From contig NW_008705587.1 in assembly GCF_000186865.1 (NCBI RefSeq), forward strand, positions 14,602 through 78,601: a stretch of DNA of 64,000 nucleotides, read 5' to 3'. Positions 35,923 to 45,271 of this stretch are shown here, piece by piece (positions within the stretch are counted from its first letter, which is position 1; each line of letters starts with the position of its first letter). A program made the position numbers and the translations under genes. This DNA comes from Aureococcus anophagefferens (Eukaryota; Sar; Pelagophyceae; Pelagomonadales; Pelagomonadaceae). Below the pieces are notes generated by a model, which worked only from the letters and a program-made list of their open reading frames with translations, made no database searches and was not told the DNA's origin.

Positions 35923-37257
35923 ATGATGCGCATCGCGCTCGTCGCGCTGGCAGCGGCGCTGGCCGCGCCGCCCGACGACGACGCAGCGGCGCCGCCCGAC
36001 GGCGACGCCGCCGGCGTCGACTGGCAGCGGCGGCGCGTCGTGCGCGTCTTCGCGAGCCCCTTCGCCGGGTCGAACGAGGCGCCGGCCTACGCCATGACGG
36101 ACGCGCTGGGCCGCGGCTACACCTGCGGCCTCGACGGCGCGGCCGTCGCGAAGCGGCGGGGCGCGGGCGCGGCGCCGTCGGCGGCCGCGTCCGCGATCGA
36201 GGGCTACAAGGCCTGGCGCGACTCGTCGCGCGAGTGCGCGGCGCTGGCGCTGAAGGAGGAGTACTGGCACTACGAGCTCTGCCCCGGCCGGTCCGCGCGG
36301 CAGTTCAAGCCGCCGAAGCCGCGGCCGCGCGGCGGCGCCGCCGCGCCCGGCGCGAGCCACGCGCTGGGCGCGTTCTCGTCCGCCGCGGGCGAGGCGTCGC
36401 TGGAGGAGGTCGCGGACGTCTTCGGCGACGTCGCGTCCGTGACGCTGCCGCCGGCCGTCGACGGCGCGCCGCCGCGGACGGCGCACGTCGAGCTCTACGA
36501 GCGCGGCGACGGCGGCCGGCGCCTGCTCGCGTACGTCGTCTGCGGGCTCGTGCACGTCGGCGCGGCGTCGAGCCGCCGCGGGTCCCTGGACGCCTACGGC
36601 GACGACGACGACGCGGACTGGGCCGACGCCGTGCGCGTCGCGCGCGTCGTCGAGGGCCCGCAGTTCACGTACCGCGCGCTCGTCGCGTCGCCCTTGGCCT
36701 GCGCGCCGCGGGACCTGCGCACCGCCGTCGCGGCCCAGGCCGCGGCGAAGCTCGAGGGCAAGTGCCTGCGGCGGCGCTGGCGCGGCGACTGGTGGACCTA
36801 CGAGGTCTGCGTCGGCGACGCCGTGCGCCAGTTCCGCCAGCCGCCCGGCCGCGACCACGACGGCTTCGGCGTCCTGCCGGCGGCGGACGCGGCCGCGAGC
36901 CGGGACCCGGGGGGCTTCGCCATCGGCGCCTTCTCGCACGTCGCCGTGGCGCCGGCGACGGGCGCGCTGAGCCACGTCTTCACAGGAGGAGACGCGTGCG
37001 ACGTGACGGACGGCGAGCCGCGCGACGCGGCGGTCCGCTTCGCGTGCGTCGACGCGTTCCGCGGCCGGTCGAAGAAGGTCGCCCTCGCGAGCGCCGCGGA
37101 GACGGCGACGTGCTCCTACGACATCGTCGTCCACCTCGCCGCGCTCTGCGAGCTCGACGACGACGCGGACCTCCACGAGAAGCGCGCCGCGGGCACGTCG
37201 ACGATCGACCACGTCGACTGCTTCCGCGACGCGGACGGAGAGGCGGGTAACGTGTAG
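35923..37257 (+). CDS. ER lectin with two MRH domains (OS-9 / erlectin-like)
   Basis: Single exon of 444 aa from the tandem ATGs at 35923/35926. The signal peptide is MMRIALVALAAALAA. Two mannose-6-phosphate-receptor-homology units follow. Unit 1 runs from CAALALKEEYWHYELCPGRS (with RQFK) to GPQFTYRALVASPLAC. Unit 2 runs from CLRRRWRGDWWTYEVCVGDA (with VRQFRQ) to ETATCSYDIVVHLAALC. Each has the W-x-Y-x-x-C start, the Gln/Arg sugar-contact region and the closing Glu...Tyr...Cys. OS-9 has one such domain and erlectin (XTP3-B) two, so the layout is erlectin-like. These lectins read trimmed N-glycans on misfolded ER proteins and hand them to the HRD1 ubiquitin ligase. No KDEL-type end is present. 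Its stop abuts that of the ankyrin gene. Confidence 0.8.
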   Translation: MMRIALVALAAALAAPPDDDAAAPPDGDAAGVDWQRRRVVRVFASPFAGSNEAPAYAMTDALGRGYTCGLDGAAVAKRRGAGAAPSAAASAIEGYKAWRDSSRECAALALKEEYWHYELCPGRSARQFKPPKPRPRGGAAAPGASHALGAFSSAAGEASLEEVADVFGDVASVTLPPAVDGAPPRTAHVELYERGDGGRRLLAYVVCGLVHVGAASSRRGSLDAYGDDDDADWADAVRVARVVEGPQFTYRALVASPLACAPRDLRTAVAAQAAAKLEGKCLRRRWRGDWWTYEVCVGDAVRQFRQPPGRDHDGFGVLPAADAAASRDPGGFAIGAFSHVAVAPATGALSHVFTGGDACDVTDGEPRDAAVRFACVDAFRGRSKKVALASAAETATCSYDIVVHLAALCELDDDADLHEKRAAGTSTIDHVDCFRDADGEAGNV

Positions 37258-38110
37258 CTAGGGGACGTCGCGCGCGGAGCGCCAGAACGCGAGGACGCGC
37301 CAGAAGACCTCCTTGGGCAGCGCGGTGCGCGCGAGGCGCCGCGCGCGCCGCACGGTCCGCGTGTTCGGCGCGGCCGCGGGCGGCGGCGCCGGTGCGAAGA
37401 GGCGCTCGAGGATCGTGCCCGCCTAGCAAGCATGACGGTGACGATTTCTCATTGGTTTCCCACCCCAAATCTCTCGAAAATCGTCACGGCCACAGGACGC
37501 TGGTGCCCGCCGGCGCGATCGCCCGGCCCTCCTCGCAAAAGAGGCGGTACGCGAGCAGGCGGACGCGCGGCGCGCGCACGTACGCGCGCCAGCCGCCCGC
37601 CGCGCGGACGTCGGCGAGGACCGCGACCGCGCGAGCGTGCTTGCTCTGGCTGTTTATGCTGGTGTGGAAGCGCGCGATGCGCTCGGCGTAGTGCGTCTCG
37701 TCTATGTTGTCGCATTTGGCGTCGAGCGCCGCGCCGCGGCTGAGGAGCAGGCGGATCATGTCGACGTGTCCTCTATCGGCGGCGCTCATGAGCGGCGTCC
37801 AGCCCTGTCTGTCGCGGGGATCGACGTCCGCGCCGGCGTCGAGGAGCAGGACCGCGACATCGCGCCTGCCAAAAGTGGCGGCTAATTTGAGGGGCGTCAT
37901 CGTAACTCCAGGCTTATTTGGGTCCGCGCCTTGTGCGAGGAGGAACCGCACCACCTCCCAGTGACTGTTGTGAGTCGCTGTGTACAGGAGCGACCGTCCG
38001 TCCTCGTCCTCCTCGTCGGGGTCACGGCGGTCCGAGAACCAGAACCAGCGCTCGATTTCGAGGAGGTCACCATCTTGCGCAGCCCTCTTGACCTCTCGGG
38101 GGACGACCAT
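37258..38110 (-). CDS. Ankyrin-repeat protein
   Basis: Two exons, 38110-37499 and 37422-37258, joined in phase 0 across a 76-bp intron, give 258 aa (start MVVPREVKRAAQDGDLLE). Four ankyrin units are readable: AAQDGDLLEIERWF, DGRSLLYTATHNSHWEVVRF, TPLKLAATFGRRDVAVLLLD and GWTPLMSAADRGHVDMIRLL. They are followed by a segment with HARAVAVLADVRAAGGWRAY. The second exon encodes a Pro-rich stretch and the end LPKEVFWRVLAFWRSARDVP, a C-terminal motif common in algal ankyrin proteins and reminiscent of an F-box/SOCS-like helix. It is a protein-interaction adaptor with unknown partner. The stop codon (37260-37258) is directly next to the stop of the convergent lectin gene. Confidence 0.8.
37423..37498 (-). 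mobile_element. 76-bp intron carrying a 10-bp inverted repeat
   Basis: GT-AG intron. Inside it GTGACGATTT (37438-37447) is exactly complementary to AAATCGTCAC (37478-37487), enclosing a 30-bp AT-richer loop. This resembles a miniature inverted-repeat insertion within or forming the intron. Whether it is mobile is inference. Confidence 0.45.
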
Positions 38111-38236
38111 TGCAGCGCGGATGCGGCAGCTGCACGGCAACGCAGACTTTTGGGCAGCCTTGCGAGTAGCTCGCTATGGAGCGTCGAGCCTGAGGTTCGA
38201 GAGAGCGCAGCCCCCTGGACGAGAAATAACGCACCC

Positions 38237-38697
38237 ATGGAGAGCCCCGTCGCCACGAAGAAGAAGGAGCGGCCGCCGCACGTCGGCGACAACATCGTCG
38301 AGTTCGACGTGATCAAGGAGCAGGCGCAGGCGCGCGCGCTGCGTCCCGCGCGATTCGAAACGGTCGTTCATGTCGCGCCGCGGTCGACGCGTCCGCGCGT
38401 CCGCAGGCGGCGATGGAGCAGGCCTGCGCGAAGACGCTCGACGGCAAGCTCTACGACGCGAAATACCACGCGCGATGGACCGACGCGATCCTCGACTCGA
38501 TGAACGACGCGCTCGCCGCGCTGTCGCCGAACTTCAAGTTCATGTGCTCCTGCCTCCTCATCCAGAAGCGCAGCCCGAGCAACATCGCCACGGAGACCGT
38601 CGCCTACTGGAACGCGAAGACCGACGGCTTCGTCCACCACAAGTACGAGAGCCGGACCGTCGTCTGCGTCGTCCACGCGTTCGGCTGCGCGATCTAG
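38237..38697 (+). CDS. Tctex-type dynein light chain
   Basis: Two exons, 38237-38362 and 38407-38697, joined in phase 0 over a 44-bp GT-AG intron, give 138 aa (MESPVATKKKERPPHVGDN). The second exon carries the Tctex-1/DYNLT fold: ACAKTLDGKLYDAKYHARWT, DAILDSMNDALAALSPNFKF, then MCSCLLIQKRSPSNIATETV (strands beginning with the typical F/Y-K-(F/Y)-x-C-x-C-x-I-Q pattern), VAYWNAKTDGFVHHKYESR and TVVCVVHAFGCAI. The family forms homodimers on the dynein intermediate chain and links cargo or flagellar components. The N-terminal extension of about 30 residues is longer than in the 113-residue animal protein. It fits an alga with a dynein-driven motile or transport system. Confidence 0.82.
38363..38406 (+). 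other. 44-bp intron in the dynein light chain gene
   Basis: GTCGTTCATG at the donor and CGTCCGCAG at the acceptor. It is the only GT-AG choice seen that joins ARFET to AAMEQACAKTL in frame. Confidence 0.65.
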
Positions 38698-38960
38698 GTT
38701 CGGGTGCGCGCGGATTTCTTATGGTCGTGTGTGGTTGGGTGCGGGTTCGGGGGGGGGGGCGTTGGAGCTTTGGGAGCTCTCCGGAGCGCGTCGTCTACGG
38801 CAACTTTAACAGCACCTTCGTGTTGAACCATCCGGAGCTCGAGTCGAGCTCGAGGCTGTGCTCGAGTGCACCGCCGCGAGCACGAGCGCCGACCTGCTGC
38901 CGCCGCGCACTGCTGCCCAGCGCACGCGGCCGCGAGCGCCTGCACCGCCGCGCAACGACC

Positions 38961-40199
38961 ATGCGCGTCCTCTTCCCGCCCATCGCCCTGACCGTCTTCT
39001 CCTCGAACAAACTCGGCCTGTCGCCGCCCGCCGCGCCGGCGCCGCCGACGCCGGCGACGGCGCCGCCGGCGCCGCCGACGCCGGCCCTCACCGACGAGGA
39101 GATCGAGCGCTACTCGCGCCACCTCATCCTCGAGGACGTGGGCATGCGGGGCCAGGCGCGGCTCAAGGCCGGCTCCGTCTGCTGCGTCGGCGCGGGCGGT
39201 CTCGGGTCGCCCGCGCTCATGTACCTCGCCGCGGCGGGCGTCGGGAAGCTGACCATCGTCGACGACGACGAGGTCGACGTGTCGAACCTCCAGCGGCAGA
39301 TCGTGCACGCGAGCGGCGCCGTGGGCGTCCCCAAGGCCGCGTCGGCGGCGGAGACGTTGGCGCGCGTGAACCCGCTCGTCGAGGTGAAGCAGGTCCGCGA
39401 GCGGCTCACGGAGGCCAACGCGGACGCCATCCTGCGGGGCCACGACGTCGTCCTCGACGGCTGCGACAACTTCCCGACCAAGTACCTCATCGACGACGCG
39501 TGCGGCCGTTTAGGCATCCCGTCGGTCTACGCGGCGATCCTTCGCTTCGAGGGCCAGGCGTCCGTGTTCCACCACGGCCCCGGCTGCGCGACGTACCGCG
39601 ATTTGTTGCCGGAGGCGCCCGCGGCGGGCGCCGTGCCGAGCTGCGCCGAGGGCGGCGTGCTCGGCGTGCTGCCGGGCGTGCTGGGCTGCATCCAGGCCAC
39701 CGAGGCGCTGAAGATTATTCTGGGCGCGCGGCCGGAGCGGACGCTCGCGAACCGGCTGCTGGTCTACGACGCCATGCGCATGACCTTCCGCGAGCGGCCG
39801 CTCCGCAAGGCCGCGGCGCCGCCGGCCGCCGCCGCGGCGCCCGCGGCGCCCGCGGCCGCGGCGCCGGCGGCCGCGGCCGCGGCGGTCCTCGCGCCGCGCG
39901 CCGCCGCGGAGAAGCTCGCGGGCGGCTGGGCGCCCTTCGTGCTCGACGTGCGCCTGCCCCAGGAGGCGGAGATCTGCCAGCTGCCCTTCGCCGACGCGCT
40001 CGTGCCCCACCGCAACGTCAAGGCCGCCGCGGGCGACCTGCCCCGGGACCGCGACATCCTCGTCCACTGCAAGTCGGGCTTCCGGTCCCGGCAGGCGTGC
40101 GCGGACCTCGCGGGCCTCGGCTTCGACCGCCTCTTCGACATGGAGGGCGGCATCCTCGCCTGGGGGCGCGACGTCGACCCGCGCCTCCCGAAGTATTAG
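38961..40199 (+). CDS. MOCS3: Adenylyltransferase and sulfurtransferase MOCS3/UBA4
   Basis: Single exon of 412 aa from the ATG at 38961. A Pro/Ala-rich start is followed by EEIERYSRHLILEDVGMRGQ and the E1-like adenylation domain: CCVGAGGLGSPALMYLAAAG (nucleotide loop), IVDDDEVDVSNLQRQI, VLDGCDNFPTKYLIDDAC and PSCAEGGVLGVLPG (catalytic Cys). After an Ala/Pro linker the C-terminal rhodanese domain has FVLDVRLPQEAEI and the persulfide Cys in ILVHCKSGFRSRQAC. The enzyme activates the C-terminus of the MOCS2A and URM1 carriers with ATP and loads sulfur onto them, for molybdopterin synthesis and tRNA wobble-U thiolation. The zinc-binding CxxC near the adenylation site is not evident: the spot reads GCATYRDLLP. 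It acts in the cytosol. Confidence 0.92.
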   Translation: MRVLFPPIALTVFSSNKLGLSPPAAPAPPTPATAPPAPPTPALTDEEIERYSRHLILEDVGMRGQARLKAGSVCCVGAGGLGSPALMYLAAAGVGKLTIVDDDEVDVSNLQRQIVHASGAVGVPKAASAAETLARVNPLVEVKQVRERLTEANADAILRGHDVVLDGCDNFPTKYLIDDACGRLGIPSVYAAILRFEGQASVFHHGPGCATYRDLLPEAPAAGAVPSCAEGGVLGVLPGVLGCIQATEALKIILGARPERTLANRLLVYDAMRMTFRERPLRKAAAPPAAAAAPAAPAAAAPAAAAAAVLAPRAAAEKLAGGWAPFVLDVRLPQEAEICQLPFADALVPHRNVKAAAGDLPRDRDILVHCKSGFRSRQACADLAGLGFDRLFDMEGGILAWGRDVDPRLPKY

Positions 40200-40448
40200 C
40201 GCGCGGAGAGCTTGTTTCGCGCGTCGCGCGCGGGCCGTCGCCGCCTTGGGGGGTGGCGTCCCCGCCGACGGTCGGCATGGAGGCTTCGCGATGGGGCTGG
40301 CGCGCGGCGACGGCGCAGTCGCGGTCGGATCGTCGATGACGCGCTCGGGCCGAGTCGTGGCGGCGTACGGCTCACGACGCCAGCGGTCGTCTTCAGCGAG
40401 GTGTCGCCTCGGGTCGAGGGACGGAGCTTCGATCGACACCGAGGTGCA

Positions 40449-41462
40449 ATGCGCGGCGAGACGTTGCGCGTCGTCGCGCCGCTGTGCGTCGCGCTCCTCG
40501 CGCACGCGTTCGCGCCGATCCCGCGGCCGCCCGCGGTCGCGCCCGGTGCGCGGCGGGCGCCCGTGGTCCGGTCGAGCGACGGCGAGCGCTCGCTCTTCGA
40601 CCGCAGCGACAACGGGACGCGCGACGACGAGTTCGACCTGCAGCCGCGGAGCGAGCTCGCTAGGAGCGGCGGCCCAAGCCGCGACGACGGCAACGAGACG
40701 AACCGCTACTACAAGATCGTCGCGAGCCTCGCGCCGTCGGACATCATCGGCCGCTTCGCCGCGACGGCGCCGCCGCGCGTGCAGGACGCGGTGAAGCAGA
40801 CGATCATGGGCCTGCTGGGCAACGCGGGGGGCTTCGCGCTGGAGACGGCGACGATCACGACGAGCGAGAAGCTCGCGAACCTCATGTTCCAGCTGCAGAT
40901 GACGGGCTACATGTTCAAGAACGCCGAGTACCGCGTGTCGCTGTCGCAGTCGCTCGCGGACGTGCCGGCCCTGCCGCCCGGCGACCTCGAGGAGGACGCG
41001 CCGGACGCGTCGGCCCCGCCGCCGGTCCAGGGCACCGTGACCGTGAAGCTCGGCGTCGAGGAGGTCCGCGTCGACGCGGACGCGTACATGGCCGAGCTCC
41101 GGGACGAGGTCGCGACGCTCCGCCGGGAGCTCGACGAGGTCGAGGAGGAGCGGCGCCTCGCGTCCCAGAAGGACCTCCTCGCCTACATCCGCGCGCTGCC
41201 CGAGCAGCAGATGGCGTCGATGACGTCCGAGATCACCGACGACGTCCTCGACGGCATGAAGAAGCTCGTCTACTCCATCATGAAGGGCATGGGCACGTCC
41301 AACGTCGAGGCGAACACGCTCCTCCAGCAGTCCGGCTCCGCCATGGCCCAGCTCTGCATGTGGCAGCTCGTCATCGGCTACAACCTCCGCGAGCTCGAGG
41401 TCCGCGACCAGCTCCAGAAGCAGCTCGGCGTCGACGACGACGGCGACGGCGGCGACGCGTAG
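40449..41462 (+). CDS. DUF760 family protein with heterokont plastid-targeting leader
   Basis: Single exon of 337 aa from MRGETLRVVAPLCVALLAHA (ATG at 40449). The leader is a signal peptide ending in AHAFAP, the ASAFAP-type motif whose Phe directs import into four-membrane plastids of stramenopile algae. A hydrophilic transit-like stretch follows. The mature part matches DUF760: YYKIVASLAPSDIIGRFAAT, VQDAVKQTIMGLLGN, TTSEKLANLMFQLQMTGYMF, then a coiled segment (EVATLRRELDEVEEERRLAS) and MKGMGTSNVEANTLLQQSG with LCMWQLVIGYNLRELE. DUF760 proteins occur in cyanobacteria and plastids, and their biochemical role is unsettled. Targeting is inferred from sequence. It supports the stramenopile assignment. 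Confidence 0.8.
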   Translation: MRGETLRVVAPLCVALLAHAFAPIPRPPAVAPGARRAPVVRSSDGERSLFDRSDNGTRDDEFDLQPRSELARSGGPSRDDGNETNRYYKIVASLAPSDIIGRFAATAPPRVQDAVKQTIMGLLGNAGGFALETATITTSEKLANLMFQLQMTGYMFKNAEYRVSLSQSLADVPALPPGDLEEDAPDASAPPPVQGTVTVKLGVEEVRVDADAYMAELRDEVATLRRELDEVEEERRLASQKDLLAYIRALPEQQMASMTSEITDDVLDGMKKLVYSIMKGMGTSNVEANTLLQQSGSAMAQLCMWQLVIGYNLRELEVRDQLQKQLGVDDDGDGGDA

Positions 41463-41573
41463 CGCGCGCCCGCATCCCCCCCTTCTGTACACCTAACTCC
41501 GCGCCTCTTCGCTGTTCCCGGGACTTCAACGAGGGCAACTTGCGCTCCTGAATTCTGCCACTGGCGAAGTGAA

Positions 41574-41625
41574 CAAGCGCATCGCACCGACGCAGCTCGT
41601 CGCGGCATCGCACCGACGCAGCTCT
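41574..41625. repeat. Short direct repeat upstream of the transporter gene
   Basis: GCATCGCACCGACGCAGCTC occurs twice, starting at about 41579 and 41605, within the 177-bp gap before the amino-acid transporter ATG. Confidence 0.8.
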
Positions 41626-41639
41626 CGTCGTCGGCAACC

Positions 41640-43162
41640 ATGGACGAGGCGGCCTACGCGCGCCTGGAGACGGCGGACGCGTCGTTGAACGAGGCGCCGT
41701 CGAAGGGCGAGGTGGGCCAGTTCGCGGCGACGGCGAACATCGCGAACGTCGTCATCGGCGCCGGCGTGCTCGCGCTGCCCTTCGCCTACGCGCGGAGCGG
41801 CACGGCCGGCGGCCCCTTCCTCGTCCTCTTCAGCGGGCTCCTCAACATCTTCACGATGCACCTGCTCTCCAAGGCCGGGCGCCGCATCTCCGGCGACCGC
41901 GCGAACTTCCACGCGATCGCCGGCGCGACGTTGCCCAAGTCGCTCTGGTGGCTCGTCGACGGCATCGTCTGCGTCATGATGCTGGGCCTCGCCGCGTCCT
42001 ACGTCATCGTCTTCGGGAACCTGTGCTCCGTGGCGACGTCGGCCATGCTCGACGGCGCGCCCGAGGCCGTCGGAGCGATCTTCGGGAGCCGCGAGAGCTG
42101 GGTGACCGTCGCGATATTCGTCGTCGCGCCCATGGCCTACCAGAAGTCGCTGGACCTGCTCAAGTACACGTCGACGCTCGGCCTCGTCTTCATGCTCTAC
42201 GTCGCGGCGCTCGTCGCCGCGGGCTGGGCGGACAAGGCGAGCGTCGCGCCGTGTCTCGACGACGCCGAGGAGCCCGAGGCGCACTGCGGCGGCGCGGTGA
42301 AGCCCCTCGTCGTGAACCTGGGCACGCTGGAGGCGTTAGCCTTGTCGACCTTCTCCTACACGGCGCAGACCCAGGTGCCCGACGTCGCGAACGCGCTCCG
42401 CAGGGCAGGAAAAGAGAGCGAAATTCCCAACTTCAAAGGCTCCTATCTCGGTCATTTTCCACTCGTTTTGGCTGACTTTTGGACGAGCGATCATCTCTCG
42501 GAACGGTGTCGAAGCATGGATGCTTTTTCCGGAACGCGCGCGCGCGGAACACTCATGTTGAAGCGAACTTGAATCACTCTTGTCCTGCCCAGGCGCTCCG
42601 CGACTACACGCAGGCGCGCATGGACGCGTGCATCGTCGCGTCCGTGGCCATCTGCGGCGCGCTCTACTGCCTCATCGGCCACGCGGGCTTCGAGACCTTC
42701 GGCCAGGCCGTGAACTCGGACCTGCTGGAGTCGTACCGCGCGTCGCCGGAGATCTCGGTCGCGCGCTTCGCGATCTCGTTCGTCGTCGCGTTCTCGTACC
42801 CGTTGATGTGCATGCCCTTCCGCAACTCGAGCCGCTCCCTGCTGGAGAACCAGACACGATGGCCACGCGTCGCGGCCTACGTCGCCGAGCACCCGAGCCG
42901 CTACCACTACGCCGCGTCGTCGTTCTTCATCGCGTTCACCTACGTCGTCGCGCTCTTCGTCTCCGACCTCGGCGTCATCCTGTCCCTCATCGGCGCGACG
43001 GCGGCGACGGCCATCGCCTACATCATCCCCTGCACGGCCTACGTCAAGACCTTCGCCGACGACCCGTCCACGGCGCGCACGCGGCTCCTCGCCAAGGTCG
43101 TCGGCGCCTACGGCGTCGTCGTCATGCCCTTCTGCGTCGCGTCGACCTTCATCAAGACCTGA
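41640..43162 (+). CDS. AAAP/SLC38-type amino-acid transporter
   Basis: Two exons, 41640-42392 and 42593-43162, are separated by a 200-bp introner intron and give 440 aa. About eleven hydrophobic helices are visible. The first carries the family's start pattern TANIANVVIGAGVLALPFAY. Later segments include WWLVDGIVCVMMLGLAASY, VTVAIFVVAPMAYQK, LGLVFMLYVAALVAAGW, LEALALSTFSYTAQTQVPDV, IVASVAICGALYCLIGHAGF and LGVILSLIGATAATAIAYII. The N-terminus is short and cytosolic. Members are secondary transporters of neutral amino acids driven by H+ or Na+ at the plasma or vacuolar membrane. The substrate cannot be read. The intron lies within the sequence VAN-ALRDY and its removal is seamless. Confidence 0.88.
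42393..42600 (+). mobile_element. Introner element, copy B (192 bp) with 8-bp target duplication
   Basis: The element is 42401-42592. It begins CAGGGCAGGAAAAGAG and ends CTCTTGTCCTGCCCAG. GCGCTCCG stands at 42393-42400 and again at 42593-42600. The intron is 42393-42592 with GC donor (from the duplicated target) and AG acceptor (from the element), restoring AAC-GCGCTCCGC exactly. Same length, orientation relative to transcription and codon phase as copy A in the ABC transporter gene. Confidence 0.92.
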
Positions 43163-43193
43163 GGGGCCCTATTTTACATTTCCGAGTCGCATC

Positions 43194-45231
43194 CTAGTAC
43201 GCGACCTGGAAGCGCATGCCCGGCGCGAGGCCCGCGGGGATGGCGACCTGGACCGTCGTGCCCTCGGGCGTCGTGGCCTGGAGCGTCATCCCCGGCTGCG
43301 CGCCGGGCGGCACCTCGAGCGCCATGAAGCGCTGCGTCTGCGTGATCGTCGCGGGCTCCTCGCCGACGATGGAGAGCTGCGACGGCGCCGGGGAGTAGAG
43401 GGCCGCCGCGGACGCGGCCGGCGACGCGGGCGGCGCCGCGCCGCCGGCGAGCCAGCCCTTGATGGCCTCGAAGGACGGCCGCGCGGCCGGGTCGTGGGAC
43501 CAGCACCGCTCCATGAGGCCGACGAGGTCCGGCGGCGCGCCCGCGGGCGGCGGCGGCCGCTTCCTCTGGACCATGACCTGCATGCCGACCTGCATCGGGT
43601 TCAGCCCTGCCCAGGGCACGCCGCCGTCGAGCACCTCCCAGACGATCATCGAGAAGGCGTAGACGTCTGTCTTCTCCGTGAACGTGTTCGACTCGAGGAG
43701 CTCCGGCGCCATGTAGGCCGGCGTGCCCTTGGCCGACCCCGAGGCGGCCGTCGCCTGCGTCGCCGCCGTGTTGAGGTCGTCGGACTTGGAGAGCCCGAAG
43801 TCCGTGACCTTGCAGCGGCGGTTGCCGTCGAGGAGCACGTTCAGCGTCTTCAGGTCCCGGTGTTCGACGCCCTTGGAGTAGAGGTACTGCATGCCCAGGG
43901 CGACGTCGCCGAGCCAGCGGCGCCGCTGCGCCTCGTCGACGGCCGCGGCGTAGTCCTCGGCGTCGATGGCCGTGCGCAGGTCGCCGCCCTCGAGGAACTC
44001 GACGACGAAGCCCAGGAACGACGGGTCCGTCGTCACGACCCCGAAGACCTGGACGACGCGCGGGCTCCGCAGCTTGACCATGATCGCGAGCTCCGTGGAG
44101 AAGTCCCGGAGCATCTTCGCGCGCTTCGGCGCCGTGACGCCGACCATGGACATGCGCTTCAGCGCGACGACGTCGCCCTGGAACTCCGCGCGGTGCACCG
44201 TGCCCTGGCCGCCGCGCGCGAAGGGCTCGGGCTCGCACGAGTCGAGGACGACCTCGTAGGCCTCGAGCGCGCGCTCCTTGTCCTGGCGCGCGAGCGCCTT
44301 GCCCTTGGCGGACTCGTTCTTGGCCAGCGTCGCCTGCTTGAGCTCCTCGATGGCCGCGCTCTGCTGCGCGTTCTGGCTGATGACGATGCCCACGCCCTCC
44401 GTGAGCTTGTCGAGCTTGAGCCCGAGCTCCGAGAGCTCCTCCTTTTCCACGGCCGACCCCCGCTCGATGCCGCACATGAGCGCCGCGCGCTGCGCGGCCG
44501 CCTGGTTGTTCGCGTCGACGGCCTGCTGGCCCAGAAGCTGGATGAGGCCCTCGATCTTCTGGAACCGCTGCGTCTGGAGCGCGAGCTGCTGGAGGTCGAG
44601 CGCGGACCCGAGCTCGCCGCTCAGCTCGCAGAGCCGCTTGTCGAGGAGCATGAACGTGCGCGCGTCGAGCGTGCCCGAGCAGAGCTTCGAGAAGGCGCCC
44701 TTCTTCGCGAACTTGGCCAGGAACGCCGACGCGTCCTGGAGCGCCCTGCCCAGCGCGTCGACGGTCCGCGACACGGCCTCGACGCGGCCCGTCGGCAGGC
44801 CCGCCGTCGCCTTGACGACGTCGTCGAGCTTCTGCGCGATCTCGAAGCCCCGCTGGCGCAGCAGCTGGGCGTCCTCCTTGTTGAAGCGCACCTCGCGCGC
44901 GGCGACGGCGAGCTGCGCGAGCGCCTGCGTGAACGGGTAGAGGCAGCAGTTCAGCGGCGGCGGCGCGACGGCGCCGAGGCCCGTCAGCATGCCCGCGAGC
45001 GGGCCGAGCACGTCCGTCTCCGTCGCGCTGAGCGTGAACGCGGCGCCCGCGGCCGCGGACGCCGCGAGCGTCGTCTTCGCCGGCGGCGCCGCGGCGGGCG
45101 GCGGCGCGGCCTTGGCCGGCGCGGCGGACGTCGGCACGACCTTGCTGTCGGGCCGCTGCTTCTTCTTCTTCCTGCGGTAGCAGTAGTAGCCGACGCCGGC
45201 GAGGGGGACGACGGCGAGGCCCGCGAGCGCC

Positions 45232-45271
<40 letters not shown>

